From the NCBI GenBank assembly GCA_015680685.1, contig MNCI01030902.1:650502-714501 (forward strand): a stretch of DNA of 64,000 bases, read 5' to 3'. The translations under genes were made by a program, and so were the position numbers. This document shows positions 11,021 to 22,869 of this stretch, one piece after another. Origin of the DNA: Gnetum montanum (taxonomy: Eukaryota; Streptophyta; Gnetopsida; Gnetales; Gnetaceae). Within the stretch, counting starts at the first letter, position 1. Each line of letters starts with the position of its first letter. The notes beneath the pieces were generated by a model that saw only the letters and a list, made by a program, of their open reading frames with translations, did not search any database and had not been told where the DNA came from.

Positions 11021-11199
11021 CTACCTTGATTCAATGCATCATTATCTAAGTAAGCATGATAGTTGTGACATTTGAATTTAACAAAGACATAAGCTTCTTG
11101 TGTGGAGGAGGATTGGATGTATATGGAATATAATTATATGTGTTCCACATCTATCAAATATTTTTAGAAATCCTTTGAAAGAATGGTTATTTCTTAGTT

Positions 11200-13590
11200 T
11201 GTGATTCATATGTGATCACCTCCTCTTATGTACCAACTACCCTTGTTGCACTCTTCTACTATGATTGTGATAATAGTTCTCACTACATGATAGGAGGTAA
11301 CATAGGTAGTAAAGGATTAAATTGTTAACTTGAACCAACTATTGATGGATGCATGTATGAGTTTGGATTTGTTCTTGGCAGTGTTGTTCTATGGTTCTTA
11401 ATGGGGTAGTACTATGGATTTTGGATAGCAGCATTTCTAGGAGATATTTTACATTGTACAAAATATCCATATGGATCTAGCTACCTATATGAGTAATGTT
11501 GGAGAGGTTGTGGCATGGCCCATGATTGAAAATGTTTCCATTACTAGTAGTACTATTGTGGCTATGGTAAAGCTTCACTAGGATACTATGTTGCTTGGAA
11601 GTTCTACCTATAGTTACCTTGAGGATAAGGTAGCCTTTTGGGCATTTGTTTCTTAACAAATTTAGGAATAAGTGCATATGCCCCCATTTCTTGTAAATGT
11701 TCCATTACTAGGCACCATTCCTGGGATGTTTTATACTGACAAATGACACATCATTTCTCATCAGTGGAGCTATTTTTGGAACACTCCACCACTAAAGCCT
11801 CTTTTCCCTTTCATCCAAAGCCTTTCTTATTTTTCTTGTCTTTGCTTTTTCCAAAGGCTTGCTCTATTCTATCCTCCAAAATCTTCAATGTGGTTGCAAA
11901 TGTTTTGTCTACTAAGTCCCATATTTTCTCTACCTTTGTTGCAATATTAGTTGCAATTTTATGAATTGGTAGAGTCTTCTTTTGAATTGATTGTTCCAAG
12001 GTTTTCTCTTGTTGGTCATAACAAACTTGTGCATCTCTTTTCCTAATGGATGTATCTCTATTATAATCCTCTACTAATTTTCTCTTTCTTAACTAATCTT
12101 CTTCCTTTGTCACTAGGTCAATTAATCTCTAGATTCAATAGGCAGTCATCTCTGATAATCTACCTTGGGCATAAACCCCTAAGGTCTCTCTAGTCTTTTT
12201 TCATAACCCATCTATAATGTCCCTTAGGTGATCCCACTAGAAGAATCCATGCCCTGGGCATCTATGTATTAGTGAATAGTATCTACTCATTACTGCAACA
12301 GGGATTTCATGAGTCCCATGCTTCCATCCTTGGATTTGTGTCCTTAAGTTAGATACTCATGGGTAGGTTTGGTACTTATCATTGAAGATCTCAAGCATGG
12401 TACTTCATCTTCAAATAAATCTAGGTTTGAGTTATTTGTACTACCCCTCTGCCTCTTTTATAAGTATTCTTGGAAATAATTTTAACTTTTGCTAGTTACT
12501 TTCAATGTTCTATAGGATGTAGCCATTATGGAAAGCTTGGAGGTGGTGTTATGGATTAGCATTATAACTACCTTCAAATATTGGAATGTTATTCACATGA
12601 AGCCATTTAATATGGCTATCCCTCATGTGCCTATTTGGAATGTGTATAGCTTTCTATATGTTAATCATGATTTAAGTAGCCATCATGGGTTCATCATCTT
12701 AATCAGGTTCTTGCACTTGATTGTAGTAGTGCCCCCTTCTATGCTCATCCATTTTGAAATCTATTTGATCTTATCTTCTAAATTAGAATGCCTTGAATGA
12801 TTTTCAGAATGATCATGAGTCCTTCTCTCCTCCTTGTCATGGTCTTTGTACCTTTGCCTCCTTTTGTCCGAGTCTATTGATGATTGTGACAATGTGGATG
12901 AGCCAGTAGGAGAATAGTGTTGGCTTGTTCCCCTATGATTACTTTGATGTTCTTCCTTTTGAGATCCACCAGGAACTCTTGGCCTTAAGTCCTACTTTTG
13001 TCTTGAGTCTTTTTCATCCCTTTTATGTGTCTCTACTAAGTTGGAGTATGATTGATTCTTAACAAGTTCCGCCAATCAAATGATAGATGTTTATGTTTAG
13101 AACTCATTATTTTGGTGGAGTCTTTTAGTGATGAATGCATCTCCATCAAGCTCTTCCAAGACAACAAGAGAGTTGACTTTCTTTCCTTTATCTTGTTCAT
13201 GTTTGGTTTCCATGGAATTATCTCTACTTAACTACTTGTCAGTGGGCTCATAGGGTCTGGTCATGTGTTTGATCACATGATACCCTCCAAGTGCTTCACT
13301 CAGTTTCATCCTCTTAAGAGCGATTTGAAGCCTGATTGGTGCTAAACATTTTTGTGGTAAAATAATGTTCCATTGAAGATCTCTCCACCTTAATTAGTTA
13401 TCCTAATGAAATATGAAGGCTAAATCAAGATAATAAGAATCATGATGAGCATGTGAGATCCTTGTTTGCATTGGCATACTCTAGTCTTCTTCCTTGTTGA
13501 TTTTGTCATTACTTCTCTATAGTTCCTTAGCAGGTGGTGATGATCCTTGTTTAAAACCATGTTGTGGTTTAAGATGTTCATTAGAGTATT
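11200..13590 (-). pseudogene. Ath-1 gag
   Basis: The retrotransposon gag core lies near 12100-12450 and aligns with gag of Ath-2 and GagOnly (phrases meaning conserved AxLGVYAQG-like and LR..IQ.W..G...). The C-terminal part gives KIATNIATKVEKIWDLVDKT, a charged helix, followed by a degraded zinc knuckle, CDICQYKTSQEWC. Many stops and frame changes prevent a single translation. It would form the virus-like particle. Confidence 0.6.
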
Positions 13591-13673
13591 CTTATTTTAG
13601 AGTTACAAATTTTAACATTGAATTCTAATACAACAAAATTTGTGAAATCAATTACTCAACATACATAGACTAG

Positions 13674-13691
13674 TTCCTAGCAATGCCTCTA
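13674..13691 (-). promoter_or_regulatory. Primer-binding site of Ath-1
   Basis: On the minus strand, one base after the LTR, 18 bases read TAGAGGCATTGCTAGGAA. They match 11 of 18 positions of the tRNA-Asp primer site known for Athila elements, and most differences are transitions. Confidence 0.5.
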
Positions 13692-13692
13692 A

Positions 13693-13995
13693 TGATGAGT
13701 AGTGGACTAATCGAACACCCAACCATACAATTCATAGTGTTCACATGTTAGCAAATCATAATCCATAGATAAGGAAATGTGAATATTCTAGTAATTGATT
13801 AAAGTTTAAGACCATTTTCTTCCCATGTAAGCTAGTAAAATCTATGGGTATGGTTTAACTCATGGTGAGGTATATGATATGTTGATGTTGTTTGGCCATC
13901 TACCTCCTAGCATACATGGTAAAGTGAAAAGAGTTTCTAATTCTAAGGAAAATAGTAAACAATTCTATTCTCTCTTATGGTGATGGATATCTGGT
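13693..13995 (-). repeat. 5' LTR of Ath-1, first part
   Basis: In plus orientation it begins TGATGAGT and aligns with the starts of the GagOnly LTRs (31540, 39425) and Ath-2 LTRs. It is interrupted at 13995 by Ath-2 and resumes at 29442. Joined length is about 890 bp, close to the 840-957 bp of its relatives. Confidence 0.7.
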
Positions 13996-14952
13996 TAATG
14001 AGTGGTCAAGGTACCCCTACGCCCAACCATGCAAATCACAAAGCGCTCATACATGATCTTGTCAAATTTTGTGGACTCTCTAGTTTTCGATACATTAGTA
14101 TTCTAGGAAGTAAACCTTGCCATAATGGTCCATTTTTGTCTTCCCAATTACACTTTTAATGCATAATCGTATGGTTAAGTGTATTTGAGGCATATGATTT
14201 TTATTTTTTTTTATTTTATGTTCTTTGGTAGTTAAAGTAGAGAGATCATGTAAATTAAGAACAAATTTAATTTATCTAATTAACTAATCTCTAACTATTC
14301 CCAACATAAGCATCTAGTCCCACTTTTCATACATGTCCTAAACCCATGTATCCACTACTAGGTTACCAAGCACTATGCTACTAGGCAAACCAAGCAATAA
14401 TGTTGCTAGAATTACCAAGAAAATACATGTGTATGCTAGAAGTGGTCTTACTTATGTATTTAATATATTTAACTTATCTTAATTAATCCCTCAATAAGCT
14501 CAATTACTAAGAAACATTGACTAAATAGCTAAAAACATTAAATGCATGCATAAAAAATTTAAACTATCTAGAATTCTACAAGGTTTATTAAGAAGCTTGT
14601 CTTTATTTCTACACACACTATCATGTTCAAGTATAACAATGCTTGAATAAAGATCTATACACTCAATGGATCCTACTATAAGCACTTAGGAATATATTGT
14701 AACTTTTAAATGTAAAAACTATAAGAATTTAGCTACGATAATGACCAAAATGTCCATAAACATGGCTGGGAGCTGGTATTTTTAGTTTTTTCTATAAAAA
14801 TATGTCAACGAGGCCCCATAGATGTAGTAAACACTATGTCAACATGGCCCCCTCGATGGGGCAACATCACATAAATGGGGTTCCATCGACAAGGGCTCAT
14901 CAATGAGACCACATTAGTGGGGGCTCATTGATGTGACACTTTGACACTCATC
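13996..14952 (-). repeat. 3' LTR of Ath-2
   Basis: 957 bp. In plus orientation it starts TAATGAGTGG and ends CACTCATCA, so the element ends are the inverted pair TGATGA...TCATCA. It aligns along its length with 25464-26007 plus 29079-29441. Motifs of the type CCCATCGAGG and GAGGCCCC cluster at 14800-14950, upstream of a TATA-like run on the minus strand at about 14790. Confidence 0.8.
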
Positions 14953-14962
14953 ATACCCCCAT
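14953..14962 (-). promoter_or_regulatory. Polypurine tract of Ath-2
   Basis: The minus strand reads CATGGGGGTA directly before the 3' LTR. GagOnly has CATGGAGGTA in the same place (32378-32387). Confidence 0.65.
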
Positions 14963-15159
14963 GAGTAAATGAAAATGCATCCTTGAGTTTATTTATAGAG
15001 TTAGGAAGGTATGGGATTAGCTTTTAACAAAACAAAACAGACTAACTTGAAAAAATTGAGTGCCCCAATATATAGATCAACACATTACAAAAATTGTGAT
15101 GTTCATGACAAAAAATTGAACACCATGACATGACTACACAAAATTGGATAGGACGTCCT

Positions 15160-18045
15160 CTAGTGGCATGAAGGTAGTGGAGAAGATTAGATAGTCCCAA
15201 GTAGTGGAGGCTCCTAAGGCTCTAAGGAACATTCATCGACTTTAGGCACATGCAATAGCTGAGGTGGCTATGACTATCCTACTATAGTTGCAGCCTTTGG
15301 TGGAAGATGAAAGGCATCCAATAATTTTTTCATCTTCTCCTCCTTACTCTGAGGATCATTCATAGTTCACATAGCATCACCAATGTGGGCTAGAATGGGA
15401 ACATCCCACAAATAGGTCATTATTAGAAACATTTCCTTTATATTGATAAACTAGGTAGTGAACTATTTATGTTTGATATCAAACACCTTAATTTCATTAT
15501 GCTACTCCTAGTAGTTGTTCATCCTCCTAGTGAAGTTCTTAGTAGTTGATCATTGATCAGTGAATCGTGCCTTGAGAACATTGAGTTCAATGTTTGCTAC
15601 TACAAGCTTTTGCTTAGTGTCTTTGTGATACTTAAACTCAACCTTGTACAATAAGTATAAGCTAGCCACCTACTTTTCTAATTCAAACCATGGTCATTCA
15701 GTAGTCAACATGGCTAGATTTGCATATCAGAGATTGGAAAGCTTCATGTATTCCATCATCTCCTTAATTTGCAAATCCTTCATGCATATTTTCATCTTGT
15801 TATAGGAATCTATCCCATCAACAATGGATTTCCATAATTATTTTCCTTGCCAAAGTTGTTGGAGGATTTCATTCAATTTTTCTTGCAGCAACTAAATGTG
15901 TTTTTCATTTACTTCCTTTCATAGACAAACCTGCTCTTTGTAATGATGTTTAACTCTCTCATATTTGAGAGCCTTCAATTTCCATGCAGCTATCTCAATT
16001 GTAGTTTTATGGTGAAGGATGTGGACCTCCTTCATGAAGAGATTTTCATTTCATATTACCAATCACCTTAGTTTTATATTTCCTTTGGCCAATTACTCCT
16101 ACTATTAATGGATAAAGTTAGTTAATTGTTATTTGTGCTCATCGACATTCCATAGGCAATGATTCTCTGTGGTCAATTGTACATTCTCCTAGTGGGTTTG
16201 ATCCAAGGTTTTTTAAATTTTGTGTTGTGTGGCCTCTACCAAGGATTAGTAGAACATTACCATTTCCATTGCACCTTTAGCCCCTTTGATTTTTCTGTGA
16301 AGCTATTCCATAGCTTCATCTCTTATCAATGCCAAGTTGAGAAATGCAAGGTTGGCAATCTAGGATTTCAATTCAGCAAATTCAATAGCCAAGAATTTAT
16401 TCAATTCCTTGACTATTTCAAGTTGCTTCTTCAAGATGATGTTCTTGGTCCTTTCCTAGAGCAACTCCAACTAGGTTGCAGTAATATTATTAGGAAAGTC
16501 AAAGACATTTGGAAGTGGTTGCCCAATTCCTACCAGTTAGTTCAATAGTTCTTCATGTTGTGCTATATTTATTCTACCACCTAGAATTCCTATAGACATT
16601 TGTACATCCTTGAGTGCAAATCCATCTAGTGTAGATGTTGAAAGTGCATTGAGCATTTTGACAATCTAATTAGCAACCACCTCTGCTACTATCTCTTGTT
16701 ATTATGCTACATCACCAATACTGTTGCCCCCTCACCCTCCTCCAAGTGCACCAAGAAAGTTGTAGCATTCCTAGAGATTTTTGGGAGTGATTATTATTCT
16801 ACAAGAGATAATATGAACTCTTTAGTACTCAAATTTAACTTTGTAAGCAACTAAGTTCTTTGGGTTGAGAAAAGAGATCCACCTCCACCCATCAATCTGA
16901 TTTTTTGGGCCACCTCATTTAGGTGACTCATTGCTATTCTATATATGGATGGGTCCTTGCCATCATGCCTATTCATTACTCTTTTTCACTCAAGATCCAT
17001 TCTTGATATTCATGCAACCATTGGGTAGTTGCAATAATGTCTAACACAATTGTTTGAGTGGTAGGTGGAGGTGGTGATTGCTACTGATCTTCTTGGATAG
17101 TGGTTGCAGGTGTCTTATCTTTAATTATTTTTATCAAGTTAGTAGCTAGAACAATCCTAATGGTATCATTTATGTAATAGACTATTCCTCCTCTTTAGCA
17201 AAGTTTCCTAATGTGGCATGGGAAGTGGATTTCCTTCCTTCTACATTCATTTTCCTTAAATCACTTCTCCATTTCTAGATAGATCAACTATGGAAGGATG
17301 ACAAGGAATCTCCAACTCAGATTGGCACATGCTCGAGTGGAGAAGGTGGTGATTTTGCTTGGCTTCACCATGGGATTGAGGTAAAAGGCTACAATTTTAT
17401 AGTGGATCCTCTATACTAGTGTCAATGCACCAAACTCCTTGTGGTCAATGCAATAGCACCATTGCACCCATTCTTTCTTAATAATGGGATCTACCTACAT
17501 TCGGATCTCAATAAGACTTGCCCCCATTTTTGGCAACCCAATCACTACAACAATAGCTTACATCAAGTAAGACACTAAGATGTCCTTGATTTTACCATGG
17601 ACCTAGGTTGCCTATTGTTCCAAAATAGGAATGTCTCTCCCATGTACCACTTCTCAATGAATGTGATGATTGGCCACATGGGAGAGACCTTCAATTGATC
17701 ATGCACTTTTTTTGATGCTTGCTCTAGGAAAGGGTCAAAGTAACTCCTAAAGCACCATTTTTTAGACTTCCCTTGATTTGATTTGATTTAGGAAAGCCTC
17801 TATCAAGGTCACCTCAAGATTTTTTGGTTGTGCCTGTACATCATCCTAATGAGAGTGTTCTGTTATTGCTATTGGTTTTGGAATCTATCAGATACTTCCA
17901 CCTTAGCCTCTTCCCTAAGAGGACTTGTGGAGTGGGTTGCAAGTGATTCTTCTTAGGGCTATTCTTGGCCCCTTGATGTTCTAGGTCATTTCTCCCTTAG
18001 TTAAGATGATCCTACTTCCTGTGTGCGCCTTCCTTTTGCTACCAT
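15160..18045 (-). pseudogene. Ath-2 third ORF (env position), coiled-coil product
   Basis: On the minus strand an ATG at 18045 opens MVAKGRRTQEVG, matched by MAPKGKHTQEGG in Ath-3 at 47256. The N-terminus is charged and Gln-rich. A middle region reads WYMGETFLFWNN and related text. The last third is a long run of heptad-like Lys/Glu/Leu sequence such as KKQLEIVKELNKFLAIEF near 16400, like the coiled coil of the GagOnly third ORF. Dozens of TAG and TAA codons and several frame changes break it. It sits between the conserved post-pol block and the 3' LTR, where Athila elements may carry an env-like gene, but I see no signal peptide or membrane segment. Function unknown. Confidence 0.6.
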
Positions 18046-18330
18046 ATATAGTCATAACACATGCATGGATTAGTAGATGTAACCTATAACTTTAAATTTT
18101 TGAATACCTTTTCTCGTTAGTTAGCTACACTTTGGCTAAGGTTGAACTATCATAGATTGATTATTATATTAATTATTTATTGAAAATATCACCAAAGCTT
18201 GTTGGAATGGTTTACCTCTTGTAATTTGGTGTTTAATAGTTGATTTCTTAATTAAACCTTTGAGGGAGTCAGAAAAATGATGAAAATTTTTCTATTAAAA
18301 ATAGTACATTTGTGGTCCTTGTGATGAAGA

Positions 18331-18620
18331 GCTTACCTATAGTAGCTATAGGGTCAAAAATGAAGAGATTTGGATAAACAGTTTGGAAGTTATAGGCTTT
18401 AGAAGGTTCTGGGCTCTAAAAATTTTTAAAACTCCCTTGGCATTTATGAGAAAATGTAAAATTTTCAAAGTGGAATCATGCATATATATAGTATTTTTTC
18501 CATCACATTGATGGAACCTTGTATATAATTCTACTTCTTCGATAGAGCCCCATATATGAGGCCCATAGGCAAAAATGTTTTTCAAATTTGAATATCTCAA
18601 AAAATAGACAAAAATTCTCA
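18331..18620 (-). promoter_or_regulatory. Internal promoter-like block and splice donor (Ath-2)
   Basis: On the minus strand a GGGCCTCATATATGGGGC-type cluster is followed by a TATATATAT run (18482-18490) and then, about 145 bases on, by TATAG|GTAAGCTCTTC (donor at 18337/18336). Ath-3 has the same order at 46740-46970. The block resembles the U3/TATA region of the LTR and precedes the third ORF. Confidence 0.5.
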
Positions 18621-19549
18621 ATGAAATTGGGGTCCATGGAATTCCAAAAAAGCCAAGAATATGATAAAATCATTAAAGAGGATCTTTAAAAGCTCAAAGT
18701 TGAAACTTTTTATAGAGAATGTGTTTAATGAACAAAATATGTAAAGGATCACATGGTTTGATGTAGAAGATGGATGTATGAAAGATTCTAATTGCAAAAA
18801 TGTCTAAGGATAAGATACTTAATGAACCCAACGAAGAGATATGCAAGTGGATTCTCCCCATAGCAATCACATGCCTTGTTTGTCCTTGAATAACCTCAAC
18901 CTAAGGAGCCTGTGGGCCCCATAGGATATTTATGGTCAATGGAAGTTAAGGACCAAACCTAAAAGATTCTACCCAAGAATTCAAATATGTTAGACCAAGA
19001 CATGAAATCAAGAATATGGACTTTGATAGTGAGATGAGTTAAGGACAACATAGATGGATGATGGAGAAGGTGGAATGGAATTCCAAACTAAGGTTATAAA
19101 AAAGTCCCTTATGGATTTTCTCTTTAAAATGACCTAAGAAGATCCATCCTTAGTCCAGAACAAAATCAACCTCTTTTAGTAACTTTGCATCATCACTCCA
19201 AGACTAATCCATTTCCTCGAGACATAATACTACTCCCAAAAAACAACCATCATTCCATAAAGAGAAGAAAAGATAAGTAGAAAGTAAGAGAGAGCCCTAG
19301 TTAGAGGGGACTTTTAGGCATGGGTAACATGTCTTTATAGTCTCATAACCAATGCTTGTAAACTATTTATTTTTCTAAGGGATGTGCTTTGAATTTCCAT
19401 CATGTTATTTTAACTATTTTTTTATTTTTATTTTTTATTTTTTCTTTTTCTCTTTTTTTTCCTTTTGCATGGAAATAACCCCATGTAGAAACTTTATTTA
19501 ACTTTCTATTATTGGTCGAAACAGAATAGTAAGAAGTCCATGAAAACAC
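18621..19549. other. Conserved post-pol noncoding block (Ath-2)
   Basis: No gene. On the minus strand it aligns with 45650-46700 of Ath-3, including an A-rich tract (19395-19460 in plus coordinates) and the GACTAAGGATGGA stretch. Confidence 0.6.
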
Positions 19550-20430
19550 TCAAGCACCCAAATAAGTAGAAGAGTACAAAGAGTATTGAGTCCCTTTGAA
19601 GTCACACCATGTACAAACCTTTGAGTCCTTCCCAATTCTGGAAACTAAGATCATCATAGAGTTTTCCATGTTTTGGACCCATCCACATTCTTTATCAAAT
19701 TTTCCATGTTTTCCATAGAGTTTGATCATGAATGGAATCCATACCAATAGGGATTTTAATGTTGAGTGGTAGGTCCAAAGAGAATCATTGAGTTTTGTGC
19801 TCCAATTTCTCCTATATTTGCTTATGGTCCTTGTTAGGATCTTTTTAATCTCCCTATTGGTAACTTTTACTTGACCATTGGCTTGGGGGTTATAGGGTGT
19901 TGTTAATTTATGTTCAACCCCTAACCATTGCATCATCTTTTGAAAGGTGGCACCTATAAAATAGGTTCCATTGTCAAAAATCAGTGCACGTGTCATCCCA
20001 AACCTATTTACAATATCTTATTATATAAATCTAGTAGTAGTGGGTGATGTACAATTAGTGACAGCTACTTCTTTAGCCCATTTGGTGTAGTAGTCAACTG
20101 CTACAATGATATATTCCTTTTCATTAGACATGGACATGATGGAACCCATAAAGTCTATGCCACATATGTTAAAGGATTCTAATGGTTGTATCCACTATTT
20201 ATGATCCTCCATTCATGTGATCATCCCACCATCTCTTTAATATTATTTAAAAGATCTAACAAATTGGTAGGCATCCCTAAACATTGTAGGTCAATAGTAT
20301 CTTGCCATCAATATTTTTATGGTAGTGCTTCTTCTTGCATAGTGACCTCCACAAGGGCCTTCATGAGCATCTTGGAGAATGAGCAATTAATCTACATCAA
20401 GGACACATAAATGAACCAAGCCATCGGTGC
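19550..20430 (-). pseudogene. Ath-2 integrase with 3' deletion
   Basis: The minus strand gives CGIDFMGSI-like text, then ALIFDNGTYFIGATFQKM with the second catalytic Asp, LTTPYNPQANGQVKVTNR where the catalytic Glu has become Lys, and WSTKLNDSLWTYHSTLK. After that the sequence jumps: compared with Ath-3 the integrase C-terminus and about 0.9 kb after it are missing, and the frame runs into the post-pol block as an accidental tail from near 19745. The upstream zinc region is present near 20280-20400. Confidence 0.8.
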
Positions 20431-20599
20431 ACCCCATGTAAAGCTATCCATTGATTTCTATGAAGTACTTTGCTTCATGAAGAAAATTTTGTTTCTTCCT
20501 TTGGTCTAAATCTTATGGCATCTCTTGAGTGAGAAGGTAAGTGAGGATGCCATCATACCATTTTGGTTCAAGGGGCACTTGGTCATTTATTACTTCTAT

Positions 20600-21960
20600 A
20601 AAGATAAGTTCATCTAGAAATTAACTATAGAGTGGAATCTCCTCCTCTTTGTTATCCCATCTTAACTAAGAGAAATGGTTAATAACCACATTCTCAATTC
20701 CTTTTTGATCTACCATTGTGAGATCAAATTCCTATAAGATTAGAAGCTACCATATGATACAGGGATTCACCATTAGCTTATTCATTAGGAAGTGAATGTT
20801 ACTATGATCTATGTGCACAAATACTTTGTAGCCAAGCACATACTACCTAAATGTTTTAAAAGCATAAACCACCATCATCAATTCTTTTTTTGTGATGATG
20901 TAATTCAACTATGCATCCACAATGCTTTGGATTGCACAGTGGATGTAATATGAATGTTTATTATCATCCAACTACTTAAGCACTACTTCCAAGAAATAAT
21001 TAGATGCATCTATCATTATATAAAATGATCTAGACTAATCTAGTGCTCATAGGATTAGATTCTCTACAAGACTCTCCTTTAATAGTTGGAATGTAGGTTC
21101 ACACTCCTTGGTCAGACAAATGAGGCATCTTTCTTTGTAAGCTTGACCAATGACTTTGCAATCATAGAGAAATTCTCTATGAATCATTGGTATTAGCCAA
21201 TGTGTCCAAGGAGTGATTAGACATCTTTGACTGTCTCTAGTTAACGTGTGATTCCTTGGATAACTATTATCTTTTCTGGGTCTACCTCAATCCCTACATG
21301 AGTATTTCTATGCCCTAGTACTATGCCTTCCTAGACTATTTAATGCATTTTTTGCCACTTGAGCCTAAGGTTTGTTTCAACACATCTTTTCAGTAACTAC
21401 TCAAGGTGATCCAAGGCTTGCTCAAATGTAGCCCCATAGGTGGAAAATTCATCCATAAAGACTTCTACCCCACTACAAATCTGATGCTGAAAAATACTAA
21501 GGAGTAGGCATTGAAATATTGCATCAACATTACAGAGATCAAATGGTATATTACAATATGCAAAAGTCCCCTAGGGACTCATGAAAGTTGTCTTTGCTTG
21601 ATTCTCTAACATGATCTAGATTTGGTTATAGACACTATAATCATCCAAGAAACTATAATGACAATGCTCAGATATGATATCCAACACTTGGTCCATAAAT
21701 GATAATGGGAAATGATCTTTAAATGTTACCATGTTTAACAACCTAAAGTTGATACAGACCCACAACTTGCCACCTTTCTTTGGCACAATTACAAGTGGAC
21801 TAACCCACTCACTATCCATGATGGGATAGATGAACCCCACCTTGAAGAGTTGTTCTATTTCCTTCTTGATGATCTACTTGAATTTGGGGTTCAACCACCT
21901 CTATAGCTATCTTCTTGGATTCATGGTTCGGTTGGTGTAGAAACAATGCTAGCATATCGT
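20600..21960 (-). pseudogene. Ath-2 reverse transcriptase and RNase H
   Basis: RT landmarks on the minus strand are MGFIYPIMDSEWVSPLVIVP, WVCINFRLLNMVTFKDHFPL and HYSFLDDYSVYNQI. The catalytic box at 21448-21459 reads FMDE rather than FMDD/FVDD, so the second Asp is Glu. The connection and RNase H follow to about 20600, heavily broken. Downstream is the integrase. Confidence 0.75.
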
Positions 21961-22199
21961 TGGATTGATTCCTAGCAATTTGGGATATGACCAAGCAAAG
22001 GTTGTTGGCCATTTGTTGACTACCTATAATAGCTTGTCTTTTTATATGGAAGAAAGATTTAGATTGAATATAACTAGCTTTCCATTATTTAAAAATGCAT
22101 ATTCCATCTTAACTATTAGATTTTTTAACTCTAGGGACTCCTGCTTGAAATTATCAAGGATTACCAACTCTCCCTAATAGGTATCATCATCTTCATCAT

Positions 22200-22860
22200 G
22201 AAAGAGTTGGTGATGAACTTGCTTCAGTTCATCCATGCCACTGGGTGCCCTCCTATTTTGTGATTGCTACATACAAACACCTTTGGATCTCAATTTCATG
22301 TGTACACTAATTGCATACTTTAATGAATGTACTTTTAATGGACTAGATTTTTTGCACACAATTGCACCCATTATCATTGTACGAGATGCATGGAATATGC
22401 TTCTTCTCTAGTTTTTCACATTCATTTTCCTTGGAGATTTTCAAGAAGAGGTCCTTGATGTCCATTCATCCATCAATAGTGCTTAACCATGCACATCCCA
22501 TAATGATGGGAAAGTCGCCTTTGTAATTTTCTACCTTGATCACCAGAAAATTGACAAGGTAGGACCATCCACAAATTGTGATCACAATTTCCTTCACTAA
22601 TTCCAAAGGAACAATGATTGATTGGTCTACCAATTCCAAATGAATGTTGCTTTTCTTGAGAGATGGTAGGTTCTAGGCCTTGTACATGTCATGGAAGATG
22701 AGATTAACATTGAAACTAGAATTAAGAAGAGCCTTAAATAGCTCATGTCTAGTGATTTGTAAATAAATTAGAGGACTTCCTAGGTTGGATCATTTCATGG
22801 AAATATTGCTAGGCTTGATCCAATTAGAAATAGCATGATTTAACATCATAGTATAGATTT
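22200..22860 (-). pseudogene. Ath-2 protease and linker
   Basis: The minus strand reads ELFKALLNSSFNVNLIFHDM, with Asn at the position of the aspartic protease Asp, then KKSNIHLELVDQSIIVPLEL and DFPIIMGCAWLSTIDG. This is the Athila-type protease with its usual downstream strand. It aligns with 41640-42010 of Ath-3. Confidence 0.7.
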
Positions 22861-22869
22861 GAGGCAACA

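Larger units (their letters stand above)
8280..13995 (-). mobile_element. Ath-1, Athila-like element, main part
   Basis: Read on the minus strand, the order from 13995 down is end of 5' LTR, primer site, gag, protease, RT, RNase H and the start of integrase, where it is cut by Tat-1. The rest of its 5' LTR lies at 29442-30029, separated by the nested Ath-2. Its LTR has the GATATC-rich promoter region of GagOnly, so it belongs with that subfamily. Confidence 0.75.

Noticed and set aside
16159-16548. 129-codon plus-strand open frame
   Set aside because: It is the complement of the minus-strand coiled-coil ORF of Ath-2; the minus strand shows the heptad pattern and homology to GagOnly.
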